This document shows, piece by piece, positions 9,382-18,259 of a DNA stretch of 28,850 nt (position 1 is its first letter; every line of letters starts with the position of its first letter). A program made the position numbers and the translations under genes. The notes beneath the pieces are model-generated. The model made no database searches. It was not told the origin of the DNA and saw nothing but the letters and a program-made list of their open reading frames with translations. Source of the stretch: Chara braunii (Eukaryota > Streptophyta > Charophyceae > Charales > Characeae); the NCBI GenBank assembly GCA_003427395.1, contig BFEA01000059.1, forward strand, positions 4,188,007 through 4,216,856, read 5' to 3'.

Positions 9382-10340
9382 CAATACCAAATACACACCC
9401 CGATCTGTTCCCCCCCCCCCTAATGCCCCCTCCCCTCCCCTGGACCTCTCCAAACCCTCCCTCCCTCATGGACCTCTCCAAACCCTCCCCCAAACCCTCC
9501 CTTAATCCTGCCCCACTACCCTCCCTCCCCGTCCACACCCGCTCCCCACTCTCTATGCAGAAGGCCGGCCAAGCAGGGGCTTCCCACTGGAGGAGCAGCA
9601 GAGGAGATTACTCCCTCGAGACAGAAGATGAAGTCAACACCCACGTCCGGACAACGGACCCAGACCAGACCGGGATGAGCTTTAGATGGCAATATACATT
9701 GGTTCGCGGACAACAGACTGTTCCCCACAGCAGGAAGTTTGACACAGCAATGGAGATAGAATTTAAGGATGATAATAGAATGACAACGCAATGACACAAT
9801 GACACAATGACATGGGTCTATGGGAGGGTGGGAACAGAGGGTGGCCGAGGCCACCCCACATTGACGAATGGATTTTAGGGAGGGTGGGAACATTGGGTGG
9901 CCAAGGCTGCCCGCACTGCTACACTGCCACGTTACATCTCAATTCACTGTCATGCCACCATAAAACACTGCAGCCCAAGCAAAAAGAGGAAGAACGGCCA
10001 TAGGGTTTAAGGGTTTAACGGGTGCGCGGGTCTCATGGGATGGACAACGGACGTATGGGGCCCGAATTACCAGGAAGTATATAAAAATGCAGCCTGGTCA
10101 ATACCACAAATAACACACTTAGGAACACTCTTAACCACATCTTATACAGTACATTGCAATATGGGACAATGAAACACACATAGGAACACTTTCAACTACA
10201 CCTCACGCAGCACAATCCAATGGGTACCGGCACATACACAGACTTAGACACACACTCAGAACAGACACAACAGCATAATGCAACAAGCAGATAAATTGTA
10301 ATAGACAGTCAACAGGTCACAGTAACAACACTATAATCGA
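9382..10340 (+). other. Probable 3' tail of the LINE with simple repeats
   Basis: No protein recognised. 9409-9540 is a C-rich pyrimidine tract in which GGACCTCTCCAAACCCTCCC occurs twice. An ACACAATGAC minisatellite lies at 9787-9811. Two related segments starting GGGAGGGTGGGAACA occur near 9823 and 9877, each followed by GGTGGCC, AGGC and a CCC-rich end. Two further related segments with CACACxTAGGAACACT lie near 10111 and 10175. Position directly after the ORF2 stop makes this a likely 3' untranslated region, but its end cannot be placed: no target duplication or terminal poly(A) is evident. Confidence 0.45.
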
Positions 10341-10440
10341 TAACTCTTTGAGTGCTCCATTAAAAACAGGATTGACAGAAGGCTGGGCCGCTCATCGCCC
10401 AGCCTCCTCATGGATACTGACATCTCATGCTCGCATTACT

Positions 10441-10523
10441 CTCTGTTTACATTGTACTCCACAGGGACGCCGGACCCGATTTCCAGCAGGTGCTGCTCCC
10501 CACCATCTATCAATAGATGGAGC
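10441..10523 (-). repeat. Dispersed repeat family R, copy 1
   Basis: Read on the minus strand it contains GGTGGGGAGCAGCACCTGCT then GGAAATCGGGTCCGGCGTCC, the core shared with three other places in the window. The 5' edge carries an 18-bp palindrome (CCATCTATCAATAGATGG, about 10503-10520). Nearby, 10381-10405 forms a GGCTGGGC/GCCCAGCC hairpin. Confidence 0.7.
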
Positions 10524-11138
10524 CTCCCCGACAGTGCGAGTGGTGCCTGCTCTTATCACCACCACTAGCAGCCGCTCGGGCATTTTCTTTATGTATATAA
10601 AAAAAAATGCCAACATGAAGACGGCATGTAAGTAGATATTAGTGTGCTGCATGCTGCACAAACTTCTGATAGATAGTGGTGTGGAGGTCGATGAGCTTCT
10701 ACTGGCGGAGGGGTAGAAGAGTTTCATAGAGAGCAACAAAGGTACAACACTGCCTCTAGAGGAGGCGATGCATCATCAGGTGAGCAGCGTGGCACCAGCC
10801 AAGCCGCCAGGATGGCTTTCCCTCGGAGATTGTGGGGTTCTCTCATTTGCCATGTACACCACGGCAGGGTCCATGGCTCAAATGTTGCCGTCCCTTACGG
10901 AGTACCTCCCCTGCCCCATAAGTTCCATAACCCATTCCTTTCATGCTGAATTGCTCGACAGCAGCGTCCTCTATTGACATGTTATTCCCCTGCCGGCTTG
11001 CACTCTCTACTTGGCCTGCCAATTCCGGAGAGGCCATGGAGTAATGATGTGGTGTTGTTTGCTGGAACACAAACCCAGCGACCGTCTGTGTTGTGACACC
11101 GATTGAATTTCTTATTTTATTTTTTTAATGGAACAATG
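10524..11138. other. No recognisable gene
   Basis: Short overlapping ORFs on both strands, none with known motifs. Contains A-rich runs near 10598-10607. Confidence 0.4.
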
Positions 11139-11210
11139 CTTCGATCTATTCGTGGGGAGCAACACGTGCCGGGAACCGGGCCCAGCGTCCTTTGAGCAAT
11201 TATACTTGAC
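11139..11210 (+). repeat. Dispersed repeat family R, copy 2
   Basis: Contains ATCTATTCGTGGGGAGCAAC, ACGTGCCGGGAACCGGGCCC and AGCGTCC, a diverged version of the core seen at 10441-10523, 15789-15884 and 17003-17098. Confidence 0.6.
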
Positions 11211-11273
11211 AATTTTGAGATACCGGCGCCACTACGCGGCTTCAGCTGGGAATAACGAGGATATTAAAAATCT

Positions 11274-12087
11274 TTGAGCAGTCCAACTTCGCTAAGTAGA
11301 AGTACTGTCGGAACTACCCACCATCACCCACTACCTCTCCGGCAAAAGGGAAAGGTACAGGAAACCAGCCTCTTCCGCCGTGGAAGTAGACTAAACAATT
11401 ATCACTATCTGCCTCCGCCAAGGGTCAATACTCTCCATCAACCCCGGTCCCAGAATAGAGCAACCCTCAATTACTGTCCTTCCCCCTACACTCGCAGCAC
11501 TTCCCTCCAAAATGCTACCCCTACAGGACGCGACTCCCCCCCATTCTGGCGGCTAATGAACAACCACAAGATAAAGAGGCTGCACCTCACTGCCACTGAA
11601 GTCACCCCCTTTCTCCTCAAAGGAAAAAACACCCTCCCTGCCCTTGAACTGCCCCCACTGAGAGGAGCCACCCTTCTCCTCACGGCCCCAGTTCAGGATA
11701 GCCCCCTAAACGGTCACCCTTGCACCCCCAAGGGCATGCAGCTCCCACCAAGCCCCTGCGGTACAGTTCCCCCTTTTCCCTCCATCCCACCCTCTCGAAA
11801 TGAAACCGCCCACGTGACACCACTCCCCCCTGAAAACAGTGCCCCTTGTCTCCATCTGCCATCTGCCCCCACCAGGGCTAATCCGCACCTCAAGAATCAT
11901 CCCTGGCCCCATAATAGAGCAAACCCTCGTATCGACCCCTAACCCCTCAAAGGCCTACACATCCCACCTTATGCAGTCTGCGCAGGACAGGGCTCCCATC
12001 CTCTGGGCCGAGAGACCCAACCCTGAAGGAGGTGGTCTGGAAGACGCGGCACATCTGAAATCCCTCATCAAGAAGCACATAAACTAG
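11274..12087 (+). other. Proline-rich ORF pair, origin unknown
   Basis: A 222-codon open frame (11274-11942) overlaps an 82-codon frame (11839-12087); reading across them with one frameshift gives a ~265-residue protein-like text. The first part is rich in Pro, Ser, Thr and His and lacks recognisable domains. The second part ends more like a folded protein (PILWAERPNPEGGGLEDAAH then LKSLIKKHIN). It could be a decayed transposon ORF, for example ORF1 of a LINE, or a chance open frame in C-rich DNA. I do not recognise it. Confidence 0.3.
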
Positions 12088-12338
12088 AAAAGGTTCGTAA
12101 AATCTTTTCATCAAGTACCCCAACAGTCGATGAGCGAAAGATGCAGAGCAGGGACATTCAGTTTTGCCTGTAACTACCCCCCCTAATAACTCTCTGGATC
12201 ATCCGGATAATTTGAAATACTAAGACTGGCTTATTGGCAGCTCCCCCCCAAAGACTGAAAAGCTTATTTACTCAACACACAATTATTCTAAAGAGCAGCA
12301 AAAAAACAATTAAACCTATCAACTCAGGACTGTAACAA
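12088..12338. other. No recognisable gene
   Basis: AT-richer spacer between the proline-rich ORF and the MITE; nothing identified. Confidence 0.4.
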
Positions 12339-12546
12339 TTAAACCACCAGTATTTGGCCCAGCTATCGAAGCCGAGCCTCTCAGCCCCCTGTGCGCCAAG
12401 TCCTGCCGAACCGCCAATGGTCTTTTTTGTTTTGTATTTGGCTGTGACCTCCAGCCAAAGCGGTCCAGTAGGCCGAAGCCCAAATGCCGCGGTGCGTTAA
12501 CGGGGAGCACCGCGGCCAATAGCTGGGCCAAGTACTGGTGGTTTAA
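12339..12546. mobile_element. 200-bp MITE with TTAA target duplications
   Basis: Bases 12343-12542 are bounded by TTAA on both sides (12339-12342 and 12543-12546). The ends are inverted copies: ACCACCAGTATTTGGCCCAG on the left and the reverse complement on the right, paired over 24 bp with one mismatch. Inside, 12487-12514 forms a second hairpin with perfect 10-bp arms (GCCGCGGTGC/GCACCGCGGC). TTAA duplication is typical of the piggyBac superfamily, so a non-autonomous piggyBac-type MITE is the first guess, although the CCCTA-like ends common in that family are absent. Because TTAA is itself palindromic, it could also be an outward extension of the inverted repeat. Confidence 0.75.
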
Positions 12547-12627
12547 TGATGTTTGATTGGTACAATAACCCACCAATTTGGGAAGCATGAGAGTTTTTAA
12601 TTTGAATCATTAGAGTTGGAGATCAGG

Positions 12628-13010
12628 AGCGCCCTAGCTCAGTTGGTAAGGCACGCAAGTGGCATTCAGGAGGTCTTGGGTTTAATCCCCATTGGCCTCA
12701 TGTACCTTCCTGCTTGGCACCCGCCACCTAGAGATATGCCGTTGGTCACCCCGAGTGGCATTGAGCAGAGACTTTTCATGTTCATAAGGGGAGGGGACCG
12801 GAGGGGAGGCACAGTGACTGGCCCATCGAAGAAGCTCGGTCCTGATGCTACCAGCTGACCCTGGCCGGTATCGCCCACCTGCTACCTGCTGTAGCAGGTA
12901 TCGCACCTGCTGGTGGGTGTATCTCCCGTGTGTTCCGTCATTGGAGGCTTGAGCACAGATGTGGCTGCTACGGGGTTCCCCGTAATACTAAAATGACAAT
13001 AAGAAAGCCC
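12628..13010 (+). mobile_element. tRNA-derived SINE
   Basis: The head resembles a tRNA: TAGCTCAGTTGG at 12635-12646 is an excellent RNA polymerase III A box and GGTTTAATCCC at 12679-12689 a good B box, 32 bp apart, the spacing of a tRNA gene. It then continues into about 300 bp of unrelated body (containing a CACCTGCTACCTGCTGTAGC palindromic region near 12876), unlike a true tRNA gene. The 3' limit is uncertain; the stretch AAAATGACAATAAGAAAG near 12990-13006 may be the end. Confidence 0.7.
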
Positions 13011-13665
13011 TGAAAGGTCCTCCTGTCCAGATTTGACAGGTACTTGAATTGGTTGGAATTGAAGAATTAGCCTGTGTTTTTTTTTTTAATTAGGATAGAC
13101 AGTTATGGAGTGTGGCGGTGTCACTGTTTATTCTTTTTCTTTTTTTTGGAGGGGGGGACTGTCCATATATTGAGTAATTGTGTAGCAGCACCACCCTGCC
13201 GTGATCCCTCGCCGTCACTGCTCGCCCGCATGGCGTTGAATCGACACACAATAGGCAGACTAGGGTAAAGAGATAGACAGGGGAATGGAGGGAATGGAGG
13301 AAGGCAGGGAGAAGTATATCATGCTTTCTGGTCCTCTGTAATTCTTGGCGGCATCTGGCTTCCTTCCTCATTCGGGATATAGGATCTTAGAGATGGTCGA
13401 ATCTGGGCCGATATCTACAGAGTTGCCTTGTTCTGTGGCCCTGGCTTGCCGATGCCAGAACGACGTTGGCCGGAGCTGGGGGGTTGCCCTGTAATCTGCA
13501 ATTGGCAGGAGTGTGAGGCCTTGTAGAGAGATCTGGGGATTGCTGAGGGAGGAAGGCAATCCAGTGGCGAACCGGGGGGGCTGCCTTGACAACCTATGGG
13601 GCCAGGGATAGTCTAGGTGGNGANAACAGGTCAGCTACGGTTGACATTGGTAAGGAGGGTATTGT
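13011..13665. other. No recognisable gene
   Basis: Contains T-rich runs, a G run near 13151-13157 and ambiguous bases at 13621 and 13624. ORFs are short and overlap antisense to each other. Confidence 0.4.
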
Positions 13666-13768
13666 CTTTGAGATGTAATGTCTTGGTACAGGGAGGGCTA
13701 GGAGGTGTTCTAGGATTAGGAGGTCAGGAGTGCTGATATAGCATAGTCTTCTACATTTCTTACATACT

Positions 13769-13770
<2 letters not shown>
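13666..13770 (+). repeat. Direct repeat flanking the gap, left copy
   Basis: The segment with GGGAGGGCTAGGAGGTGTTC, GATTAGGAGGTCAGGAGTGC and TGATATAGCATAGTC recurs at about 14150-14250 with a constant offset of 486 bp, on the other side of the N run. Confidence 0.85.
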
Positions 13771-13813
<43 letters not shown>

Positions 13814-13825
13814 TAGTATCATCAT
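13770..13825. repeat. (ATC)n microsatellite running into the gap
   Basis: About 17 ATC/CAT units with one interruption, broken off by the N run. The right repeat copy carries only a degenerate version (14265-14312), so the array length probably differs between copies. Confidence 0.9.
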
Positions 13826-14140
13826 NNNNNNNNNNNNNNNNNNNNNNNNNNNNNNNNNNNNNNNNNNNNNNNNNNNNNNNNNNNNNNNNNNNNNNNNNNN
13901 NNNNNNNNNNNNNNNNNNNNNNNNNNNNNNNNNNNNNNNNNNNNNNNNNNNNNNNNNNNNNNNNNNNNNNNNNNNNNNNNNNNNNNNNNNNNNNNNNNNN
14001 NNNNNNNNNNNNNNNNNNNNNNNNNNNNNNNNNNNNNNNNNNNNNNNNNNNNNNNNNNNNNNNNNNNNNNNNNNNNNNNNNNNNNNNNNNNNNNNNNNNN
14101 NNNNNNNNNNNNNNNNNNNNNNNNNNNNNNNNNNNNNNNN
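13826..14140. other. Assembly gap (315 Ns)
   Basis: Unsequenced bases. The true length is unknown and the flanking duplication makes collapse or wrong sizing likely. Confidence 0.99.
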
Positions 14141-14149
14141 GTTGGTACT

Positions 14150-14250
14150 CTCTCTGTGTCACAATGTCCTCGTATAGGGAGGGCTAGGAGTTGTTCTAAG
14201 ATTAGGAGGTCAGAATTGCTGATATAGCATAGTCTCCTTTTTACACTAAT
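14150..14250 (+). repeat. Direct repeat flanking the gap, right copy
   Basis: Second copy of the segment at 13666-13770, about 85-90% alike by eye, starting with ATGTCCTCGTATAGGGAGGG and passing through TGATATAGCATAGTC. Confidence 0.85.
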
Positions 14251-15244
14251 TTTCGTTGTCATTAGCATCATCATCAGTCGTATCGTTATCATCATCATGA
14301 TCATTATCATCACCATATGAGGGACGCTGAGCCCGGTTCTCAGCAAGTTCGGTTCGGTTACTCCGGGCAGACTGTGAGGACCCCGGCCTCAATCTTCTTA
14401 TTGGTAATATCAGCCTTGGGCACTGGGTCCGTAAAAAAGAGTCGACACACAATAGGCTCCACACAACGAGGGGAATCAGTAGTGGCAGAGACGTCACGTG
14501 AGGTAGTCGATGGAAGGTGCACAACACCGGTCGCAGGTCTGGTTGGCTCGCCGTGGTCCTTGAGATGTGCTTCGGCCGACGCTGCGACATTCCCTCGTCA
14601 AAGCCTGCGTGTTGCATTGTCTGCGAGTTGCTTTCGCCGCCATGGCCACTTTGCTGGATGAGGACCGTCCTAGACACAGCCATGGTGCTGGATGGAGACT
14701 GATGCAAATCGAGAGGAAGGCGGCCTCCTCCCTGCACATCGGCCAGCAGTGTGGACATCAGGCCGAGACCGTCGCCCCCCTGATGAACTCTCGCAGGTGT
14801 GTCGTAAGAGGTCAGAGTCGACCCCCATGCGAGATCGAGGGTCGACGGAGGCGGCACCCACATCAAGTCCTCAGGCAACAACTGCTGGTGAGGGGGCAGA
14901 TGCGAATAGAGAGCAGGATCAAACCTGTGGTGCACGCCGTGCTCCGCTTCACTCCCCCCTCTGTAGCCCCCCCTGCCCATCCCATAACTGTGCGCCCCCC
15001 TACTGTATTCATCCCCCATGCCTCTGCTCGCCGAAGCACCCTGCCGAAGCCTCTTCGAACCCTTCCTCCTTCCACGTCGGCTGGCAGCACTGGCCAGTTG
15101 CCAAACGTGGAGGATGATGACAAGTACCGATGCCCCAACTAGGAAATTGAGCAGAGCTGTCTTCCTCACCATATCAGTCATGCGTTCCTTCAGTAAAGTA
15201 CAGCGAACGGAGGTAGCACGTTTCGAACAGGCCGAAGTGTGCAA
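14246..15244 (-). CDS. Hypothetical protein, 332 residues, one predicted membrane segment
   Basis: The longest uninterrupted frame in the window. I do not recognise it. Residues ~29-53 (ALLNFLVGASVLVIILHVWQ) form a convincing hydrophobic helix. It is followed directly by a basic stretch (RRGRRKGSKRL), a Gly/Tyr/His-rich region (RGAHSYGMGRGGYRGG), a longer segment without obvious motifs and an Asp/Asn tail encoded by degenerate CAT repeats. A single-pass membrane protein with a short N-terminal side would fit. Against a real gene: a 191-codon frame overlaps it on the opposite strand, the 3' end runs into the duplicated microsatellite beside the gap, and no splice or promoter signals stand out. 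It may be a transposon or gene fragment. Later Met codons (residues 22 and 25) are alternative starts. Confidence 0.35.
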   Translation of the reverse strand: MHTSACSKRATSVRCTLLKERMTDMVRKTALLNFLVGASVLVIILHVWQLASAASRRGRRKGSKRLRQGASASRGMGDEYSRGAHSYGMGRGGYRGGSEAEHGVHHRFDPALYSHLPPHQQLLPEDLMWVPPPSTLDLAWGSTLTSYDTPARVHQGGDGLGLMSTLLADVQGGGRLPLDLHQSPSSTMAVSRTVLIQQSGHGGESNSQTMQHAGFDEGMSQRRPKHISRTTASQPDLRPVLCTFHRLPHVTSLPLLIPLVVWSLLCVDSFLRTQCPRLILPIRRLRPGSSQSARSNRTELAENRAQRPSYGDDNDHDDDNDTTDDDANDNEN

Positions 15245-15788
15245 GGCAGCGGACTACAATTTAGAGGACGCGCATGTGACGCCCGCAGAGGAAGGCTGGC
15301 AGGAAGCAGGGGTGCCGTCAACATCCCGCGTTCAAATTCGAACATCACCACCAATGTCCGTTTCACGTGCCTTCGGACGGAGCCCTACAACGGTCGCATC
15401 CAGGCACCCACAAAGACGGCCCGGTGGAGGAGATGCGGGGGCACATTTGGGGGACCGCATGGCTGTTAGAGGTCGCCGTGGGACTGGTGTCCCACGGACT
15501 ACCGGACAACACCGCCGTTGGACCAGGAACGGTAGCAAAACACCTGAGAAAAATAAAATAAAATAATATTCTGTTTTTTCCGCGGATGTAAGGGTACTTG
15601 GCTGGGGAGTCCTAACTTTTGTATGGCCCGCCCTTATGCCCGCGAATGTGAAAACAATTACAACTTCTTGTCCTTCGTGATTAGGACACTGCTCCTTCTA
15701 TTGGTTTTTTCTTTTTTAAGCCCTTCTGTAAGGCCACTATCCCAGCTGGGGTAAGCCAGCCGCTGGAATTGAGGCCTCGGCTGCCAGG
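15245..15788. other. No recognisable gene
   Basis: Only shadow ORFs. A 17-bp stretch CTGCTCCTTCTATTGGT at about 15688 recurs at 15788 at the start of repeat R copy 3, so a truncated R copy may begin here. Confidence 0.4.
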
Positions 15789-15884
15789 CTGCTCCTTCTA
15801 TTGGTGGGGAGTGGCACCTGTTGGAAATCGGGTCCAGTGTCCCTTGGATACAGGATCTCAATAGGGGTTGTGGCCATTGTACTT
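15789..15884 (+). repeat. Dispersed repeat family R, copy 3
   Basis: Contains CTATTGGTGGGGAGTGGCAC, CTGTTGGAAATCGGGTCCAG, TGTCCCTTGGATAC and, 30 bp later, GTGGCCATTG. It aligns with copy 4 at 17003-17098 over about 95 bp. Confidence 0.75.
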
Positions 15885-16860
15885 CGTTCCCTGGAGCCCC
15901 ATCTTACCCATGGAGCTGCGAATATCACCCATCATTTCTAGAGCCCCCTCGTTTCCCTGGCCCAGGCGGATACCTGGAAATTGCACGATATCCTTCCTAC
16001 TCTATGCCTTCCTCTAGCCCATTAGTCCTGCCCAATTCCTGGAGTCTGCAGCCCCCCCTGTTAACCTCATTCTGTGTATTACTGTGTCTCAGTTAATACG
16101 GGGATGAAAACCGACTGCTAGATCACATACACAGTGGATGTGGGTGGTTCTATTGCCACACAACCTTTCTGAGTCCTACCCCTTTGCTGCTGGGGCAAGT
16201 GAAAACAGTCGCAAAGATCAATGTAGTCAGATATCTCCAATGTCCTGGTGTGAGTATGCTCTGGAATGGAGCCATAATAATTGCCCTGTACCCTTGTTCT
16301 TAGGCTGGTCTCCTCTCGGCAAGGGGTGGGCCAGGAGGATATGTACTACTGCGTTATGACATTCACGTGGGACTTCAATTTTGTGGATGTGTCTGCTGAC
16401 AACATGGCCAGATTCATCCAGAAGGTCATGGTAAATGTGGTCCAGGGATGGCAATGACAATGCTAAGGCTGTCCTAGGAGATTTCTCGCCACAGTATTTT
16501 AGTAGGGCTCATACAGTTTGTGGTTCTTTTTCTACTAGTAGGTTCTTTTTGGCTGAGCTGGCACATTAGGGAGAGGGAAGGACATGTACTTTGTCGTGCT
16601 GGACCTACTTTCGCAGTGCTTTTTCCCTTCTTTTCTTCTTCTTCTCCTTTTCTTCTTTTTATTTCTTGGAAAAGAGTGCATAACACAGGAGATAACAGGT
16701 AGATACAGCCCACCCGAAAACCTCTAGGGTTAATCATGGCCACAGTTTTCTGGTTGGTCTGGTGCAAATGCAGACCCAGATTTGTGATCCAGTAGAAAAA
16801 GGCCGAGCAGGTTGGACGGAATGGCCGCCGCCAGATGTCCATATCCGATGGGCTTCTTCC
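15885..16860. other. No recognisable gene
   Basis: Mixed composition with a CTTCTTCTCCTTTTCTTC pyrimidine tract near 16630-16660. ORFs on both strands are short and featureless. Confidence 0.4.
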
Positions 16861-16863
16861 TTC

Positions 16864-16968
16864 TTTTTTTTTTTTTTTTTTTTTTTTTCCAACTTCTNTT
16901 TTTTTGGTAACATCTCCTAGCTNTATTACAGGGGGNGANCCNCTCCCAAAAAAAAAAAAAAAAAAAAA
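16864..16968. repeat. Poly(T) and poly(A) runs around low-quality bases
   Basis: A T run (16864-16888) and an A run (16948-16968) enclose about 60 bp with single Ns at 16898, 16923, 16936, 16939 and 16942. Probably gap-filled from poor reads. Confidence 0.85.
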
Positions 16969-17002
16969 CAAGCATCCTCCCATAGTGGCAGCCTGCAGAT
17001 GG

Positions 17003-17098
17003 TTCCAGTCTATTGGTGGGAGCTGCACCTGCTGGAACCCGGGTCCAGCATCCCATCAGATACACAATACAACATATACCGGGGCCATTGCCCCGCTT
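17003..17098 (+). repeat. Dispersed repeat family R, copy 4
   Basis: Contains CTATTGGTGGGAGCTGCACC, TGCTGGAACCCGGGTCCAGC, ATCCCATCAGATAC and GGGGCCATTG, the same order as copy 3. Confidence 0.75.
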
Positions 17099-17544
17099 GG
17101 CCTCAAGTTGACGAGATTAGAAGATATCAAGATGTAAGTTGTCTTTGCTGTCCCAGCCGCCTTCTGGCTCCGGCTGCCTCTTCAGCTGTCGGCAAGCCGC
17201 CATATCGGGGAAATATTGTTTGTGCCTCGCAGTCCCTGTCCATTATCCCCTGTCTTCTGCCTCCCTTTTTGTCAGGCACCTTGGTACCATTGGAGATCCA
17301 CTATTGACAGCTGGTGTGGTGGGAAGAGGTCTGGGAAGTCCTTCGGCAGCAGGAGCGGTATTGAAACGTCCGCCACCGTCCAATCATGGAAGATGAGGCC
17401 GTAGTCCCGCATCTGGTTTCAGCTATCCAGCCTCCCTGCTCCCCGTAGCCATTCTTCTGCAAATTTCTGTATTTGTTGTTTGATGTCTTTTCGTTGGTGG
17501 AGAGGGTGCAAGTTGCTTTGACTCGAGCTCACTGTGCAGTTAAG

Positions 17545-18187
17545 TCATTGTGTATCTGTTGCTTTTCTCATGTCAGTAAGTTCTGGCCCCTCCAGCCTGA
17601 CACCCTCGATATCATTGGTGCGTCTTCTTACCCAGAGGGCCCAGGGAACTGTCCTCCGCCCCAGCCTGAACATATTTTCGCCCAATGTAGTGGCTTGTGG
17701 TGCCTGCCATGACCCATCTAGCAGGGCTTGCCAGTCCCACGGCCACAAGGCTGCGGTCCCCAGCTGCCACCAAATGTGGCCCCACTGTCGCCACAGCAGT
17801 ACCACTCCCGTGCACTGCAGGAATATATGCTCTGTTGTTTCTCTGATCTTCTCTGTGATGGGCAGCCTGAGAGGCATAGCTTGCACCAGGTCAGGGCCAG
17901 GCCCTTTTGTTCCAATCATGTCCTGTCTATTATCCAATAGTTTGTGGGAGGCACCTATGCTCGATCTTAACTGCAGGGAAACATTTTTTGGCGTGTCTGA
18001 AACGGGTTTCAGCGAACCATCGGGTTGGTCTCACCGCTGCCTGGGCCACGTTGAACTGTGTCATCGACCGCTGCTCGATTTTAGCTTTCAGCTCCAATTT
18101 AGGACACAGCATCCGATAGGTGGTTTTGACAGTCAACATGCTAAGTTTCCTGGCTTTGCTCTGCCTGCGAGGATTTGGGGTAGTCAA
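17545..18187 (-). pseudogene. LINE ORF2 fragment, zinc-binding RT-associated region
   Basis: On the minus strand, 18187-17930 reads TVKTTYRMLCPKLELKAKIE then FAETRFRHAKKCFPAVKIEH and RCLPQTIG. Other minus frames between 17915 and 17545 give LTWCKLCLSG and then ETTEHIFLQCTGVVLLWRQW. Together they form the C-x2-C ... H-x4-C pattern of the zf-RVT region that follows reverse transcriptase in plant-type LINEs. At least two frameshifts separate the pieces and no RT domain lies upstream on the minus strand, so this is a dead internal fragment. It differs in sequence from the LINE at 5.0-9.4 kb (there HRCLPTPEW and LEH...LLDC) and so comes from another family or a distant copy. Confidence 0.75.
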
Positions 18188-18259
18188 CCGCCATTCCTCA
18201 AAGTCAAAGGGAAGCTCTTGAAGAGGGATACATCTGACAGCCTGAAATGCCCGTGAGCG

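Noticed and set aside
10003-10020. AGGGTTTAAGGGTTTAAC resembles plant telomere repeats
   Set aside because: Only two imperfect units; too little for a telomeric or interstitial telomere array.
13767-14346. ORFs of 131 and 174 codons crossing the N run
   Set aside because: Open only because Ns are not stops; no real sequence supports them.
14567-15142. 191-codon plus-strand ORF
   Set aside because: Antisense to the longer 332-codon frame, Arg/Pro rich without motifs; probably its shadow, although I cannot exclude that neither is coding.
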